From: a candidate division KSB3 bacterium
Lineage (GTDB): Bacteria > Moduliflexota > Moduliflexia > Moduliflexales > Moduliflexaceae
Direction: 5' to 3'
DNA length: 64,000 bases
Assembly: GCA_002748425.1 (NCBI GenBank)
Contig: PDSJ01000027.1
Coordinates: 17,142 to 81,141 of the forward strand
The notes beneath the pieces are model-generated. The model worked only from the letters and a program-made list of their open reading frames with translations. It was not told the origin of the DNA and made no database searches. A program made the position numbers and the translations under genes. Numbering within the stretch: position 1 is the stretch's first letter; each line of letters starts with the position of its first letter. Positions 9,237 through 18,845 of the stretch are shown one piece after another.

Positions 9237-9444
9237 CGAACCCAGCGGGTACGAATTTCGCGATCCAGTATTCAAACACAACAAGCTGCCTGTTCACGTG
9301 CGTTCCTGTTTCCCAGCCTGTTGTGTGTCGTGTCACATTTCTCATTACACAATCCAGTTAGAAAAATCCGCTCCAGGCTGTCAATAATTTTTGCGGTGAT
9401 TTTACGATCCTGCATCGAAGGCCCGGCTGCATACTCACGTTTCC

Positions 9445-10209
9445 TTAAAAGAGATCGAATATTCCCAGATAGCGTGCTGCAGAAAACGTCACCACCACGA
9501 TGAGCAGCCAGCGGACGAATACAGCGCCTCGTTTGGATGCTTCTTTGGTGGCAACCCAGGCTCCCAGCATATTTCCGATTGCAAGGGTCAGTCCGGTTCC
9601 CCACAGAACTTTATCATGGTAAACGAACATCGCTAACGCCGGAATCGTAAATCCCAGAACGATAAGTACTTTGATCGCGTTTCCACGCAGCAGATCGTAT
9701 CCGGCATTCAGGACTAAGCCGGCAAGGAGAAATACTCCTACGCCGACCTGTATAAAACCTCCGTAGAGCCCGATTCCGAAAAAGATCAGCATCTGTAAAA
9801 TACCAGGCCTGCTTTCTGCTTCGCCTGTTTTACCCTCCAGCCAACGCTTTGGCTTTATGAAAAGCACGATCAGAACCAGAAGCATCGCGATGCCTACTGC
9901 AATCCGAAGTGTGTCTTTATCGATTGTGCCGGCAAAAAAGGCCCCTGCCACGGCTCCGATGACGGCAGGAAGCGTCAGCCGCAGACCATTATGCCATTCG
10001 AGTTTTTTCTGTTGGTGAAAGCCCGCGACTGCAACGGCATTCTGTAACAGAATGCCGATTCGATTCGTGCCGTTTGCGACATCAAGGGGAATTCCGAGGG
10101 CATTCAGCAGGGCCAGCGAAACCGCGGAACCGCTCCCGGCGAGCGTATTGATAAAGCCTGTTAAAAACCCTGCACTGATGGTTAAAGGAACCATGTACCA
10201 TTCGAGCAT
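9445..10209 (-). CDS. TauE/SafE family membrane transporter
   Basis: This 254-residue membrane protein has about eight hydrophobic segments. The family signature occurs at the N-terminus (AGFLTGFINTLAGSGSAVSL) and is echoed in the second half (GIGLYGGFIQVGVGVFLL). This internal duplication is typical of TauE/SafE (DUF81) proteins. Members export or import sulfite, sulfonates or related organic anions across the inner membrane; the substrate here cannot be read. I chose ATG 10209 because AGGAGG stands just before it. A longer frame up to 10266 would add an unlikely charged N-terminus. The gene is divergent from guaB and no sulfur-metabolism genes are next to it. Confidence 0.88.
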   Translation of the reverse strand: MLEWYMVPLTISAGFLTGFINTLAGSGSAVSLALLNALGIPLDVANGTNRIGILLQNAVAVAGFHQQKKLEWHNGLRLTLPAVIGAVAGAFFAGTIDKDTLRIAVGIAMLLVLIVLFIKPKRWLEGKTGEAESRPGILQMLIFFGIGLYGGFIQVGVGVFLLAGLVLNAGYDLLRGNAIKVLIVLGFTIPALAMFVYHDKVLWGTGLTLAIGNMLGAWVATKEASKRGAVFVRWLLIVVVTFSAARYLGIFDLF

Positions 10210-10558
10210 CTTCTCTTCCTCCTGTGTGCGATGACACCGCAGTTGTTGATATTTCTTCGCAGTCACAGAAATTAATTTTTTATGACACGTCTATAGCGTT
10301 TCGGGCAATCGCGATATGTGAGCCTGCAAGAGAGATTGCAGCACATAACAGAATGGCATCGCATAGAACATGTCAACAAAAATGCTGAGTGTGTTTGCTC
10401 AATGTATTTTTTTTAAGCCCATCCTTGACAACAAATTCCGGACGTGGCTGATAGAGTCTGGCAGGCGGTTCTATGCTGTAAGAGGATGCCGACAGGCAAC
10501 AAAACTGACGTTGTGCCTTCATGTCTGTGAGCACGATGCGACGAGAGAGGAGCTGAGT
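10210..10558. other. Divergent intergenic region between TauE/SafE gene and guaB, with candidate promoter
   Basis: This 349-base region lies between divergent genes. A TTGACA at 10425-10430 is followed 18 bases later by TGATAG (10449-10454). It could be the guaB promoter, with a leader of about 95 bases. A run of eight T around 10411 follows a weak GAG/CTC palindrome. I see no convincing riboswitch or PurR-like operator. Confidence 0.35.
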
Positions 10559-12055
10559 ATGGACGATCGAGATGGATTTTCGGCACAAAAATTATTTGAT
10601 TCGACCTTTGGTCTGGCGTATAATGATTTTATTATCTTACCCGGTTATATAGAGTTCTTACCTGATGATGTGGCCCTTGATACACAGCTTAGCAGACATA
10701 TCACGCTCAGGAAACCGTTGGTCTCAAGTCCTATGGACACCGTGACAGAAGCGAAAATGGCGATCACGCTGGCGCTGCTGGGGGGGATCGGGATTATCCA
10801 CTACAATAACAGCATCGAAGAACAAGTGGCAGAAGTCAGAAAGGTAAAACGTTACGAAAACGGTTTTATTATGGAGCCGATTGTGCTTTCCCCGGGTCAT
10901 ACGATCGCTGATATCGACCGTATCAAGGAACAATACAATTTTTCCGGGATCCCGATTACAGAAGACGGCAGACTTCAGTCAAAACTGCTGGGCATCGTGA
11001 CAAATCGTGATATTGACTTTGAACAGGATCGCAGCCGAAAGCTGGCCGAAGTCATGACATCGGACGTCGTGACTGCGGAAGAAGGGCTTTCACTGCTGGA
11101 TGCGAATAAAATCTTGCGGACTTCGAAAAAGGGCAAGCTGCCGATTGTCGACGCCGACGATAACCTGGTCGCGTTGATGAGCCGTAACGATCTGTTGACC
11201 AATAAGGAATTCCCGATGGCATCGAAAGATGCAGGCAAGCAGTTACGGGTGGGCGCGGCGCTCTCCACACATGATGCTGATAAAGAGCGCTTGAAGGGCT
11301 TGGCCGACGCCGGAGTTGATGTCGTGGTCGTGGATTCGGCTCAGGGAAATTCTATCTATGAAATCGCAATGATCCAATACATCAAGAAGACCTACCCTGA
11401 CATAGACGTGATCGGCGGTAACGTCGTCACTGAAGAGCAGTGTGAAAAGCTGCTCAACGCTGGAGCCGATGCGTTGCGTATCGGCATGGGCCCTGGATCG
11501 ATTTGTACGACACAGACGACGATGGCCTGCGGACGTTCTCAGGCCACGGCAGTGTATCGCTGTGCGAAGTATGCCAGAAAATTTGGCGTTCCGGTAATCG
11601 CCGACGGGGGTATCGCAAACATCGGACATATTGCAAAGGCGCTGGCAATTGGCGCTTCGACAACAATGATGGGGTCGATGTTTGCCGGAACTGAAGAAGC
11701 CCCCGGCGAGTATTTCTACGAAGGCGGTGTGCGTCAAAAACGCTATCGGGGCATGGCCTCGCAGGAAGCCCTGCAACGAGGCGGAGGAAAACGGTATTTC
11801 TCTGAAGACGAGACGATCAAAGTGGCCCAGGGAGTTAGCGGCAGTGTTGTTGACAAAGGCTCGCTTTTCAATTATGTGCCTTACCTTATTCAGGGCTTAA
11901 AGCATGCGTTCCAGGATATGGGACAGCGCAGCATTCGGGACTTGCACGAAGCCCTGGATAGTGGAGCGCTTCGCTTCGAAGGCCGTTCGCTGTCGGCTCA
12001 AATTGAAGGAGGAGTGCATGATATGTATTCTTACAAGCAGCCGACGTATATGTGA
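10559..12055 (+). CDS. guaB: IMP dehydrogenase of eukaryotic type
   Basis: This 498-residue enzyme oxidises IMP to XMP, the committed step of GMP synthesis. The N-terminal part ([20 protein letters not shown]), the [14 protein letters not shown] loop and two CBS domains at about residues 105-220 are in the normal order. The catalytic cysteine is C316 in GPGSICTTQ, followed by [12 protein letters not shown], where most bacteria have the GVGVPQ type. The flap carries KRYFS (R412, Y413) and VAQGVSG (Q424), and R307 stands in LRIGMG. All these match animal and fungal IMPDH rather than the usual bacterial pattern. ATG 10559 has an AGGAG site 6-10 bases upstream. The open frame reaches back to 10370, but that stretch does not resemble the family. 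Confidence 0.95.
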   Translation: MDDRDGFSAQKLFDSTFGLAYNDFIILPGYIEFLPDDVALDTQLSRHITLRKPLVSSPMDTVTEAKMAITLALLGGIGIIHYNNSIEEQVAEVRKVKRYENGFIMEPIVLSPGHTIADIDRIKEQYNFSGIPITEDGRLQSKLLGIVTNRDIDFEQDRSRKLAEVMTSDVVTAEEGLSLLDANKILRTSKKGKLPIVDADDNLVALMSRNDLLTNKEFPMASKDAGKQLRVGAALSTHDADKERLKGLADAGVDVVVVDSAQGNSIYEIAMIQYIKKTYPDIDVIGGNVVTEEQCEKLLNAGADALRIGMGPGSICTTQTTMACGRSQATAVYRCAKYARKFGVPVIADGGIANIGHIAKALAIGASTTMMGSMFAGTEEAPGEYFYEGGVRQKRYRGMASQEALQRGGGKRYFSEDETIKVAQGVSGSVVDKGSLFNYVPYLIQGLKHAFQDMGQRSIRDLHEALDSGALRFEGRSLSAQIEGGVHDMYSYKQPTYM

Positions 12056-12058
12056 GTG

Positions 12059-12088
12059 CTGGGGAGGGACGGAGCCATCCCCAGTTTT
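12059..12088 (+). terminator. Terminator after guaB
   Basis: Perfect 7-bp arms at 12059-12065 and 12078-12084 enclose a 12-base loop and are followed by four T. The hairpin begins four bases after the guaB stop codon, the expected place for an intrinsic terminator. The short T-run keeps confidence moderate. Confidence 0.6.
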
Positions 12089-12243
12089 CAGAGCTTCCAG
12101 AAGCTTCCCATCTTTCCAGGATGCGTCAGTTCATCAGCTCCAAAAACAAACTTGACTGTATTGACGATTTCTGTACCTATGAGAGGCTGCGCATAACAGG
12201 GTTTGCGATCGGGCACTGACAACCAGGTATCGACGGAGGAATC

Positions 12244-13023
12244 ATGAGCGAGAAATATAGCTTAGAAAGGATGTTTGATATTTCCGGTCAGGTGGCGATT
12301 GTGACTGGAGCGTCACGGGGCATCGGCCGTGAAATTGCGCTGGGCTTGGCATCGATAGGAGTCAAGGTTGCTCTCGTGAGTGTGAGTGCGATGCACCTTT
12401 TCAAAACAGTAAGTGACTTTCAGGGAAAAGGTTATGATGCGATCGGCATTCCAGCAGACACCACCAGGAAAGAGAGTCTCAAGATGATGACCGAACAGGT
12501 TCTCGATCGTTTTGGGCAGATCGATATCCTTGTGAATTGTGCCGGCGTGTCGCATCTTGAGCAAGCGGTAAATTTTGAGGAGGCTATGTGGGAATGGGTG
12601 ATGGAGGTCAACTTAAAAGGAACCTTTCTTACCTGTCAGGCGGTCGGACAGCATATGATTCGACGGCAGCGGGGTCGAATCGTAAACATCTCCTCGGTTT
12701 TTGGCCTGATCGGACGGCCTTTAGATATTGCGTATGCACCCAGTAAGGCTGCAGTGAATGAGTTGACTCGTTCGCTGGCTGTTGAATGGGCGACAAATAA
12801 GGTCAACGTCAATGCAGTGGCCCCAATGTTTACAAAAGATGATGTTGCACGCGGCCGGCTGGGGCCTCCGGAGACCCTGCGGGATGTCATTCGGCGGATC
12901 CCGAAAAGGACTTTGTGTGAAAAACGTTGGATTGTCGGGCCAGTTCTCTTTCTCTGTTCGCCCTCTGCGGAGTTTATCACCGGACATGTTTTGTATGTCG
13001 ATGGCGGCCGCTCGATCAGCTGA
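12244..13023 (+). CDS. SDR-family NAD(P)-dependent oxidoreductase
   Basis: This is a classical short-chain dehydrogenase of 259 residues. The cofactor motif TGASRGIG is at 21-28 and NCAG at about 98-101. The catalytic set is S151 (NISS), Y164 and K168 (YAPSK). The C-terminal CSPSAEFITGHVLYVDGG is the standard SDR end. Similar proteins act as gluconate 5-dehydrogenase, 2-deoxy-D-gluconate dehydrogenase or 3-oxoacyl-ACP reductase, and the sequence read here cannot choose among them. ATG 12244 is preceded by GGAGG. The gene stands alone, separated from guaB by a terminator and convergent with coaX, so context gives no substrate. Confidence 0.92.
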   Translation: MSEKYSLERMFDISGQVAIVTGASRGIGREIALGLASIGVKVALVSVSAMHLFKTVSDFQGKGYDAIGIPADTTRKESLKMMTEQVLDRFGQIDILVNCAGVSHLEQAVNFEEAMWEWVMEVNLKGTFLTCQAVGQHMIRRQRGRIVNISSVFGLIGRPLDIAYAPSKAAVNELTRSLAVEWATNKVNVNAVAPMFTKDDVARGRLGPPETLRDVIRRIPKRTLCEKRWIVGPVLFLCSPSAEFITGHVLYVDGGRSIS

Positions 13024-13046
13024 AAAATAGCGAAGCGTGATCCCTG

Positions 13047-13835
13047 TCAGTCTCCGGCTGTTGCGTTTATATTCTCTGCATGATGCAGAAAGTAGAGAAT
13101 TCCCTTTAAGGTCAAATCCGGATCGTAGATTGTAAACAGGTCGGAACTCTTTTGCAGAAATTGTCCAATTCCGCCTGTTGTGACGAGGCGATAGTCACAG
13201 CCTGTTTCCTGCTTAATTTCTTCGATCAGTTGCTTAATTCCCAGAATCGAGATTTTAAGAATGCCGATTTGAATATTATCGATTGTGTTCGTGCCTACGG
13301 AATGCGTGGGAATTTCCAATGCGACCTGCGGCAGTTGAGCGGTGTTGGAAAAGAGCGCAAGCATTGATGTGCGAAAACCCGGCAGAATGGCACCTCCGTA
13401 AAAATCCCCTCCCCGAATGACGTCGATTGTGATTGCTGTTCCGAAATCGATCGCAATGCTGTTCTTGCCGTAAATTTTTTGGGCCGCAAAGACGTTGGCC
13501 AGACGATCGGCCCCGATCTCCTGTGGATGATCCACCTGATAGGCAATGCCGAACACGCGTAGATCCGGAGTGACAAAGCAGGGGAGATGGTGAAAATACT
13601 TTGTCCCGAGTTTGCTGAAAATATAGTTCACCGAAGGCACGACAGAGGCAATGCCGATCGCATCGATATCCGTCGTTTGAATGCCCGCAACCTGGAACAG
13701 AGTGTAAAGTTCCGCGAACAATTCATCTTCTGACGCAAAACTGTTACTCCCGATACGCCAGATTTTGAAACGCATGTCCCCCAGATGCAGGCCGACAACC
13801 GTGTGTGTATTCCCAATATCAAATAACAGTTCCAT
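13047..13835 (-). CDS. coaX: Type III pantothenate kinase
   Basis: The protein begins MELLFDIGNTHTVVG, the phosphate-1 motif of the acetate/sugar-kinase fold seen in CoaX. EIGADRLANVFAA and IAIDFGTAITIDV follow, with GGAILPGF near the middle and VTTGGIG close to the C-terminus. Its length of about 262 residues is normal. It phosphorylates pantothenate, the first step of CoA synthesis. Type III enzymes are not feedback-inhibited by CoA and need a monovalent cation. I chose ATG 13835 because the family always starts at this motif; the frame stays open to 13982. It is convergent with the SDR gene. Confidence 0.95.
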   Translation of the reverse strand: MELLFDIGNTHTVVGLHLGDMRFKIWRIGSNSFASEDELFAELYTLFQVAGIQTTDIDAIGIASVVPSVNYIFSKLGTKYFHHLPCFVTPDLRVFGIAYQVDHPQEIGADRLANVFAAQKIYGKNSIAIDFGTAITIDVIRGGDFYGGAILPGFRTSMLALFSNTAQLPQVALEIPTHSVGTNTIDNIQIGILKISILGIKQLIEEIKQETGCDYRLVTTGGIGQFLQKSSDLFTIYDPDLTLKGILYFLHHAENINATAGD

Positions 13836-14420
13836 GCTCTTTTTACTGTAGCCGTCTTCCAGAAGTGGCTTAACAGGTGTTAGATAGCTCGTTAGGCGTG
13901 ATAGTCTCAGCGCTGCTTCATGTGTCGGAATGCACAATCTTTTTGTGGTGAATGAATCGTTGTCAAGGAGTTTTTGCGCCAAATATGTCGAAATGTCATT
14001 GCCCGGCTGGTAATGTTCTCAGGCCGCTAGCGTCTCTGGGTGGAAGGCCATCTCGCAGCCCGACTTATAAAAAACTTGACATGAATGGGACCTTATTTCA
14101 TACAATATGTCATATTCCCCATTATGTGATGCTCAATTTCTGCGATAGGGCGAAGGCTGAGACGTTCTCGAACGAGCTGAGAATGAATGAGCCTTTCTTC
14201 TTCTGGTGGACGGCTATGCTATCCCGCCGAGGCGACGATGATCCCGGTACTGGAAAAAATGGGGATCAGAATTTGTGACCTTTGTTATGATGCGCGCAAT
14301 TGCTGTCTGGCGTCCTGAGCGGCACGATGAAGCAACAGAACGTGTAAAAACAGTCATACGTGAAACTCCTGGCGTGTACTGCACGCTTGTTGAGTCGTGT
14401 GTATTGTCGTGAAACTGAAT
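13836..14420. other. Intergenic region with sigma70-like promoter candidate
   Basis: The region holds no gene I can support. TTGACA at 14076-14081 and TACAAT at 14101-14106, spaced by 19 bases, could drive the TPR gene with a long leader. A 41-codon frame (14287-14412, starting MMRAIAVWRP) overlaps the TPR start region. It has no ribosome site and no recognisable family, so I do not call it. Confidence 0.35.
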
Positions 14421-17400
14421 ATGATGAGAATTGTAGAAAGATTTTCGGCACATGTCGTGAAAAGCTTTTTGATCGTGGGTGTTCTCGTGTGCTTGTCGCC
14501 GACTGCGGAAGCCCAACGTGAACTTGAGGGCTATAATTTTGCCTTCAATCTCTTTCGAGACGGAATGTATGAGCTTGCCCTGGATGAGTTGGATAAATTT
14601 ATCCGTGATTATCCTCAAAGCGTGAAGCTGCCAGACGCCTTATTGTATAAAGGAATTTCACTCCAGAAGCTTGGACGCTATGATGAGGCAGTTTATCATC
14701 TGGAGAGTTTGCTGGCCCAATATCCGAACGGACTGCTGGTCGATGACGCCCTCTACTATCTTGGGGAAATCTATTTGCAGCAGAGCGAGCCGCAAAAGGC
14801 TATGAATGTCTTGAATCAGCTGACTTCGCAATACCTGGACAGCGTCTATCTGCTCCCGGCGATCGAAGTGATTGGAGATATTTTTGTGCATAACGGAGAT
14901 TTTTCTTCGGCAATTCAGTCATATTTGTTTGTGCTGGAGAATCCTGGCTTTCAGGGGGATCGTGTAGACGTCGTGTTAAAGCTGGGCAAGGCTTATCGTG
15001 AGGATGAACAGTACAAAAAAACGATCGAAACGTATGAAAACGCGCTTGATGAGTTTAAAGGCAGTTCGCGTGAGGCTGAAATTAAAATGGACCTTGCCGG
15101 CACCTATTATCAGATGGGAAATTATCTGACGGCAAACAAGCAGTTTCAAGCGATATACAAGCAAGAAAGTAAGAGCGGTTTTGGAGCAGAAGCCTTGTAC
15201 TGGTTCGGGATGTCTTATCTGAAACTGGGAAAGTTTAAAGATGCCAGGAAAGTGTTCAATACTGTGCTGAAGCGTTACCCTGACACAAAACAATCTCACC
15301 AGGCACGAATTGGCATCGCGATGAGCTATTATTATACTGAGAAGTATGCGAAAGCAATCGATCTCTACTCCCAGCTTTTACCAGGCTTGAGTGACGAAGA
15401 GCTGCGCCGGGAAGTGACGTGTCAAATCATTTGGTCGTATGCCCGTATGGGCGATTTGCGGGAGGCCGCTCGCATGGCAACAACGTCCGTGGAAGAAGCT
15501 CCTGCCGAGAATCAGGCGGAGGAGTTGTATCAGAAGGGAGAGATTCTTTTCCTGACTCAGGACTACCCGGAAGCCCTGAACGTCTTTCAACATCTTCTCA
15601 AGAGTTTTCCGAAATACGCGTTGCTGGATAAAGTCCATTATCGAATAGGTGAGTGCTATCTGCACGTGAATACCCCTCGAAAGGCCGTTGAGGTGTTTTC
15701 CAGCCTTGAAAAAAATTTTCCGCGCAGTTCATTTGCACCATTTGCCAAATTTCACAGTGCTGAATATGTCTTCAATCAGCAGAATTTTGAACTCGCCTCA
15801 AAAGCCTTTTATGAATTTATTATCGAGTATCCCGAACATCCTCTGGCAGCCGATGCACAATTCCGTATCGCAGAGGCGATGTTCGAGCAAAAGCGCTTGC
15901 AGCAGGCGGCAACGGAATTCCAAAAAGTGATTGAACTCTATCCTGCCAGTCAAAGACTGGATGAGGCCTATTTTAAAATGGCGCAGTCTCTTGAGGCCCT
16001 CGAACGTATTGACGAAGTGTTGGCTGCCTGTCAGCAGCTCGTCACACAATTCCCTGAAAGTGCGTATGCTGATGATGCACTGTTGCTGGCTGGGGAATCG
16101 TTTTTTAAGTTCGGCGATTATGATAATGCGATCCTCGGGCTTTCCAGAATCGGAGCAGAATACCCGAACAGTCCTTTGAAAGCTAAAGCTGCAATGCTGA
16201 TCGGGCGATCGTATTATTTGCAGCAACAGTATGCCGATGGATTTGAGGCGTTCCGGAAAATTATCAATGAGTATCAAGATGGTGATTTTGGCCGGGACGC
16301 ATTGTTCCAACTGGCCTGGGGCAGCTATATGTTGCAGCGTTTTGATCGCTCAAATGAGTTATTCCAAAAAATTATTGACTATTATCCCGGCACTGAAACT
16401 GCCCAGTACGCAAGGTTCTGGAAAGGAATTATTTACAGCAGGCAAGGTCAACACAGGATGGCTGCTACAGAGTTTGACAGCTATTTAAATGAATACCCTG
16501 ACGATCCCGCACTCTATCAGGAAGCATTATGGCTGTGTGCCGAAGCCTTTTCGGCCTCAAGAAATTTCAACCGGGCCAAAACCGTGTATGAACGTCTTTT
16601 AGAACAATTTCCGGAAAGTCCCCATGCTGACGCAGCAAAGTCGCGCGTCCGGGAAGCGTATTATCAGGCCGGGAACTATGAAGCGGTCCTGCAAACCTAT
16701 GATGATTTGATGGCTTGCGATCCAGGCACGTTTTCCGAGGCAAAAAATCTTTTGAACCAGGGCAAAATGCTTTTATTGGAAGAAAAATATCAGGATGCCC
16801 GTAAAGCCTTAAAAAACTTTATCAGAAAATATCCTGAGAGCCAGCATATTGAGGAGGCCTACGTCTTGTTGGGGAATGCGTATTATCGCAATAATCGCAT
16901 GAAAGAGGCGATTACGCAGTATGAAACACTTTTAGCCGGCTTTCCCGGCTCAAAATTTGCTCCTCAGGTTCAGTTCAAAATCGGGGATGCGTTTTTTCGC
17001 TTGAAACGTTATAAAGATGCGTTACACGCCTTTAAACGAGTGCTCACAGGCTATAGCGACCGTGAATATGCGGCTCAGGCACAATATTCCATCGGGAGCT
17101 GTTATAAGGAACTTGACGATCTGGATCATGCAGTGGCAAGCTATCTGGGGGTGATCAATGATTTCCCGGATGTCAGCAGCGTAGACGTCCAGAAATTAAG
17201 CATCGGCATCTTCTTTCAGGATATCCGCATGTACGATCTGGCGATGAAATCTTTTACGCAAGTGGAAAAGTTTACAGAAGACCCTGAAATTAAACTGGAA
17301 GCTCAATACTACATTGCTGAGACCCTCTATGATTCCGGAGATTTTCAGCAGGCGATACTGGAATTCCTGAAGGTGACGTATATGGGTTTCTCGCCTAAAA

Positions 17401-17576
17401 ACATCTGGGTGGCAACGGCTCGTTTCAGAATCGCAGAGATCTATGAATCGCTTGGCGAAGGGGACAAGGCGCTGAAAATTTACAAGAGTCTTTATGAACT
17501 TTTCGGTGGAGGAGACAGGCGCGGTCAGCAAGCCAGAGAACGAATGGAGAGCATTCGAAGAGAACGCAGAAATTAA
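14421..17576 (+). CDS. Secreted tetratricopeptide-repeat protein, about 1050 residues
   Basis: A signal peptide (basic start, hydrophobic VVKSFLIVGVLVCL, cleavage after AEA) sends the protein to the periplasm or outer membrane. The rest consists of about 25 TPR-like units of 34-37 residues, rich in LxxFPxSxxADxAxYxIGxxxF patterns like those of BamD, YbgF/CpoB and CpaD-type outer-membrane lipoproteins. No lipobox cysteine is seen. Long TPR solenoids of this kind scaffold protein complexes, often in envelope biogenesis, secretion or gliding machines. There is no enzymatic domain. In-frame GTG codons at 14397 and 14409 are other possible starts; I took ATG 14421 because it gives the best signal peptide. 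No operon partner is present. Confidence 0.88.
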   Translation: MMRIVERFSAHVVKSFLIVGVLVCLSPTAEAQRELEGYNFAFNLFRDGMYELALDELDKFIRDYPQSVKLPDALLYKGISLQKLGRYDEAVYHLESLLAQYPNGLLVDDALYYLGEIYLQQSEPQKAMNVLNQLTSQYLDSVYLLPAIEVIGDIFVHNGDFSSAIQSYLFVLENPGFQGDRVDVVLKLGKAYREDEQYKKTIETYENALDEFKGSSREAEIKMDLAGTYYQMGNYLTANKQFQAIYKQESKSGFGAEALYWFGMSYLKLGKFKDARKVFNTVLKRYPDTKQSHQARIGIAMSYYYTEKYAKAIDLYSQLLPGLSDEELRREVTCQIIWSYARMGDLREAARMATTSVEEAPAENQAEELYQKGEILFLTQDYPEALNVFQHLLKSFPKYALLDKVHYRIGECYLHVNTPRKAVEVFSSLEKNFPRSSFAPFAKFHSAEYVFNQQNFELASKAFYEFIIEYPEHPLAADAQFRIAEAMFEQKRLQQAATEFQKVIELYPASQRLDEAYFKMAQSLEALERIDEVLAACQQLVTQFPESAYADDALLLAGESFFKFGDYDNAILGLSRIGAEYPNSPLKAKAAMLIGRSYYLQQQYADGFEAFRKIINEYQDGDFGRDALFQLAWGSYMLQRFDRSNELFQKIIDYYPGTETAQYARFWKGIIYSRQGQHRMAATEFDSYLNEYPDDPALYQEALWLCAEAFSASRNFNRAKTVYERLLEQFPESPHADAAKSRVREAYYQAGNYEAVLQTYDDLMACDPGTFSEAKNLLNQGKMLLLEEKYQDARKALKNFIRKYPESQHIEEAYVLLGNAYYRNNRMKEAITQYETLLAGFPGSKFAPQVQFKIGDAFFRLKRYKDALHAFKRVLTGYSDREYAAQAQYSIGSCYKELDDLDHAVASYLGVINDFPDVSSVDVQKLSIGIFFQDIRMYDLAMKSFTQVEKFTEDPEIKLEAQYYIAETLYDSGDFQQAILEFLKVTYMGFSPKNIWVATARFRIAEIYESLGEGDKALKIYKSLYELFGGGDRRGQQARERMESIRRERRN

Positions 17577-17714
17577 TTGTCTGTTTAGTGCTGAAACCCT
17601 GGATGGAAGCTGTGCTGTTGAAGAAGAGAAACCGGGCGATCGGGAAGACCGTCAAATACAGGCTTACGTTTTTCAGCATATTTGCGCCATAACTTTTTCA
17701 GGATTCTTGAGCAG

Positions 17715-18545
17715 TCAATTGTTTGTAGAGCAGTCCTTCACTTCGGTTGGGTAGAAAAGCGGAGTCCCGAATCTGTCCTTACCGAATTCTCTGATAAGCG
17801 CCTGGCCCTCCGGAGAAGTGATCCAGCCGATGAGCATCATTGCGTTCAAGTAGTTGACGTGGGGGAATTTTGCCGGGTTAACTGCGATAATTCCATACGG
17901 ATTAAAGAGGATCGGGTCGCCTTCTGAGACTATTTTTAACCTGATGTTCTCTGAGAAGGCCAGGAATGTGCCTCGATCGGCCAGGGTGTAGGCCTGTTTT
18001 TCGTCAGCAAGCGTTAACACGGCTCCCATGCCCTGTCCAACGTCCATATACCATTTTCCTTCAGGAAGAATACCAGCTTTTTGCCAGAGGATTTTTTCTT
18101 TTTTATGCGTTCCTGATTCGTCGCCGCGTGAGACAAAACCAGCTTGGTGCTCAGCAATTTTCCGCAGAGCTTCTGCCGCGTTTAGTGCATCGTGTACGTG
18201 AGCCGGGTCGTCCTCTGGACCGAGAATCACAAAGTCATTATACATAACATCGCGACGGTTGACCCCGTTTCCGTCAGCCACAAATTTATCTTCGGATGGA
18301 CGAGCGTGAACGAAGACAATATCCACATCACCGTGGGCGCCGAGCGTCAAGGCTTTTCCGGTTCCTACGGCAATAACATCGACCCTGATGCAGAATCTGT
18401 CTTCAAAAGGCGGCAGGAGCGCGTCCAACAAGCCTGAATTCTCGGTGCTTGTGGTGGTTGCCATCGTGAGATGCTTTTGAGCAAAAGCTCCTGATGCAAA
18501 GAATATGGTGAATAATACTACAGGTATGATATATGTTTTCATCAT
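17715..18545 (-). CDS. tupA: Tungstate/molybdate ABC transporter substrate-binding protein (TupA-like), orphan
   Basis: The 276-residue product starts with a signal peptide ending ASGAFA. The mature N-terminus has ATTTSTENSGLLD, the oxyanion-binding signature of TupA. It is followed by VDVIAVGTGKAL, HGDVDIVFVHAR and YNDFVILGPEDDPA, all standard for this receptor. TupA captures tungstate in the periplasm for TupBC, feeding tungsten enzymes such as aldehyde ferredoxin oxidoreductases or formate dehydrogenases. No permease or ATPase gene (tupB/tupC) lies beside it here, which is unusual. Partners may lie elsewhere. The start is ATG 18545 or the next ATG at 18542. Confidence 0.9.
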   Translation of the reverse strand: MMKTYIIPVVLFTIFFASGAFAQKHLTMATTTSTENSGLLDALLPPFEDRFCIRVDVIAVGTGKALTLGAHGDVDIVFVHARPSEDKFVADGNGVNRRDVMYNDFVILGPEDDPAHVHDALNAAEALRKIAEHQAGFVSRGDESGTHKKEKILWQKAGILPEGKWYMDVGQGMGAVLTLADEKQAYTLADRGTFLAFSENIRLKIVSEGDPILFNPYGIIAVNPAKFPHVNYLNAMMLIGWITSPEGQALIREFGKDRFGTPLFYPTEVKDCSTNN

Positions 18546-18741
18546 GCGGCATCATGTCCTGAGCTGCTCATGGTTGAGTGCATGAAGACTGAAGGAAGCC
18601 TCCACGTGTATTTATGCTGTGATAGTCGTCAGGAAATCATCAGCCTGCTTATAGAACGAGTGATGTCAAGGAAAAAACGCAATGATATACTCCTGCCGGC
18701 CCCTTTGGAGATCAAATTTCCAATGGAGAATTGACTTTTTC

Positions 18742-18770
18742 TTGACAAGTTCTCAGAAGCACTTTAGTGT
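18742..18770 (+). promoter_or_regulatory. Candidate sigma70 promoter for the small secreted protein/omptin region
   Basis: A perfect TTGACA (18742-18747) is followed after exactly 17 bases by TAGTGT (18765-18770). It lies about 75 bases upstream of the small secreted reading frame and divergent from tupA. A second TATAAT at 18840-18845 abuts the first ATG, which would make a transcript from there nearly leaderless. Confidence 0.4.
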
Positions 18771-18845
18771 TAGCTCTTAAACCCACGATAGATATGGGAA
18801 AATTCAAAATAAATTGTCCTGTTCCAAAGAAGATAATTCTATAAT

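Noticed and set aside
9231..9275. TCGAACCC-like sequence reminiscent of a tRNA T-loop
   Set aside because: No matching D-arm, anticodon stem or acceptor stem could be formed; it is part of the terminator and the bases after it.
8372..9361. 329-codon plus-strand frame opposite the amidohydrolase gene
   Set aside because: It is antisense to a gene with complete metal ligands and a good ribosome site; its own product matches nothing I know.
11243..11776. 177-codon minus-strand frame inside guaB
   Set aside because: Composition is Cys/His/Arg-rich as in antisense shadows and the guaB frame is conserved throughout.
14287..14412. 41-codon frame MMRAIAVWRP... before the TPR gene
   Set aside because: No ribosome site, overlaps the TPR start and shows no family; left only as a note in the gap entry.
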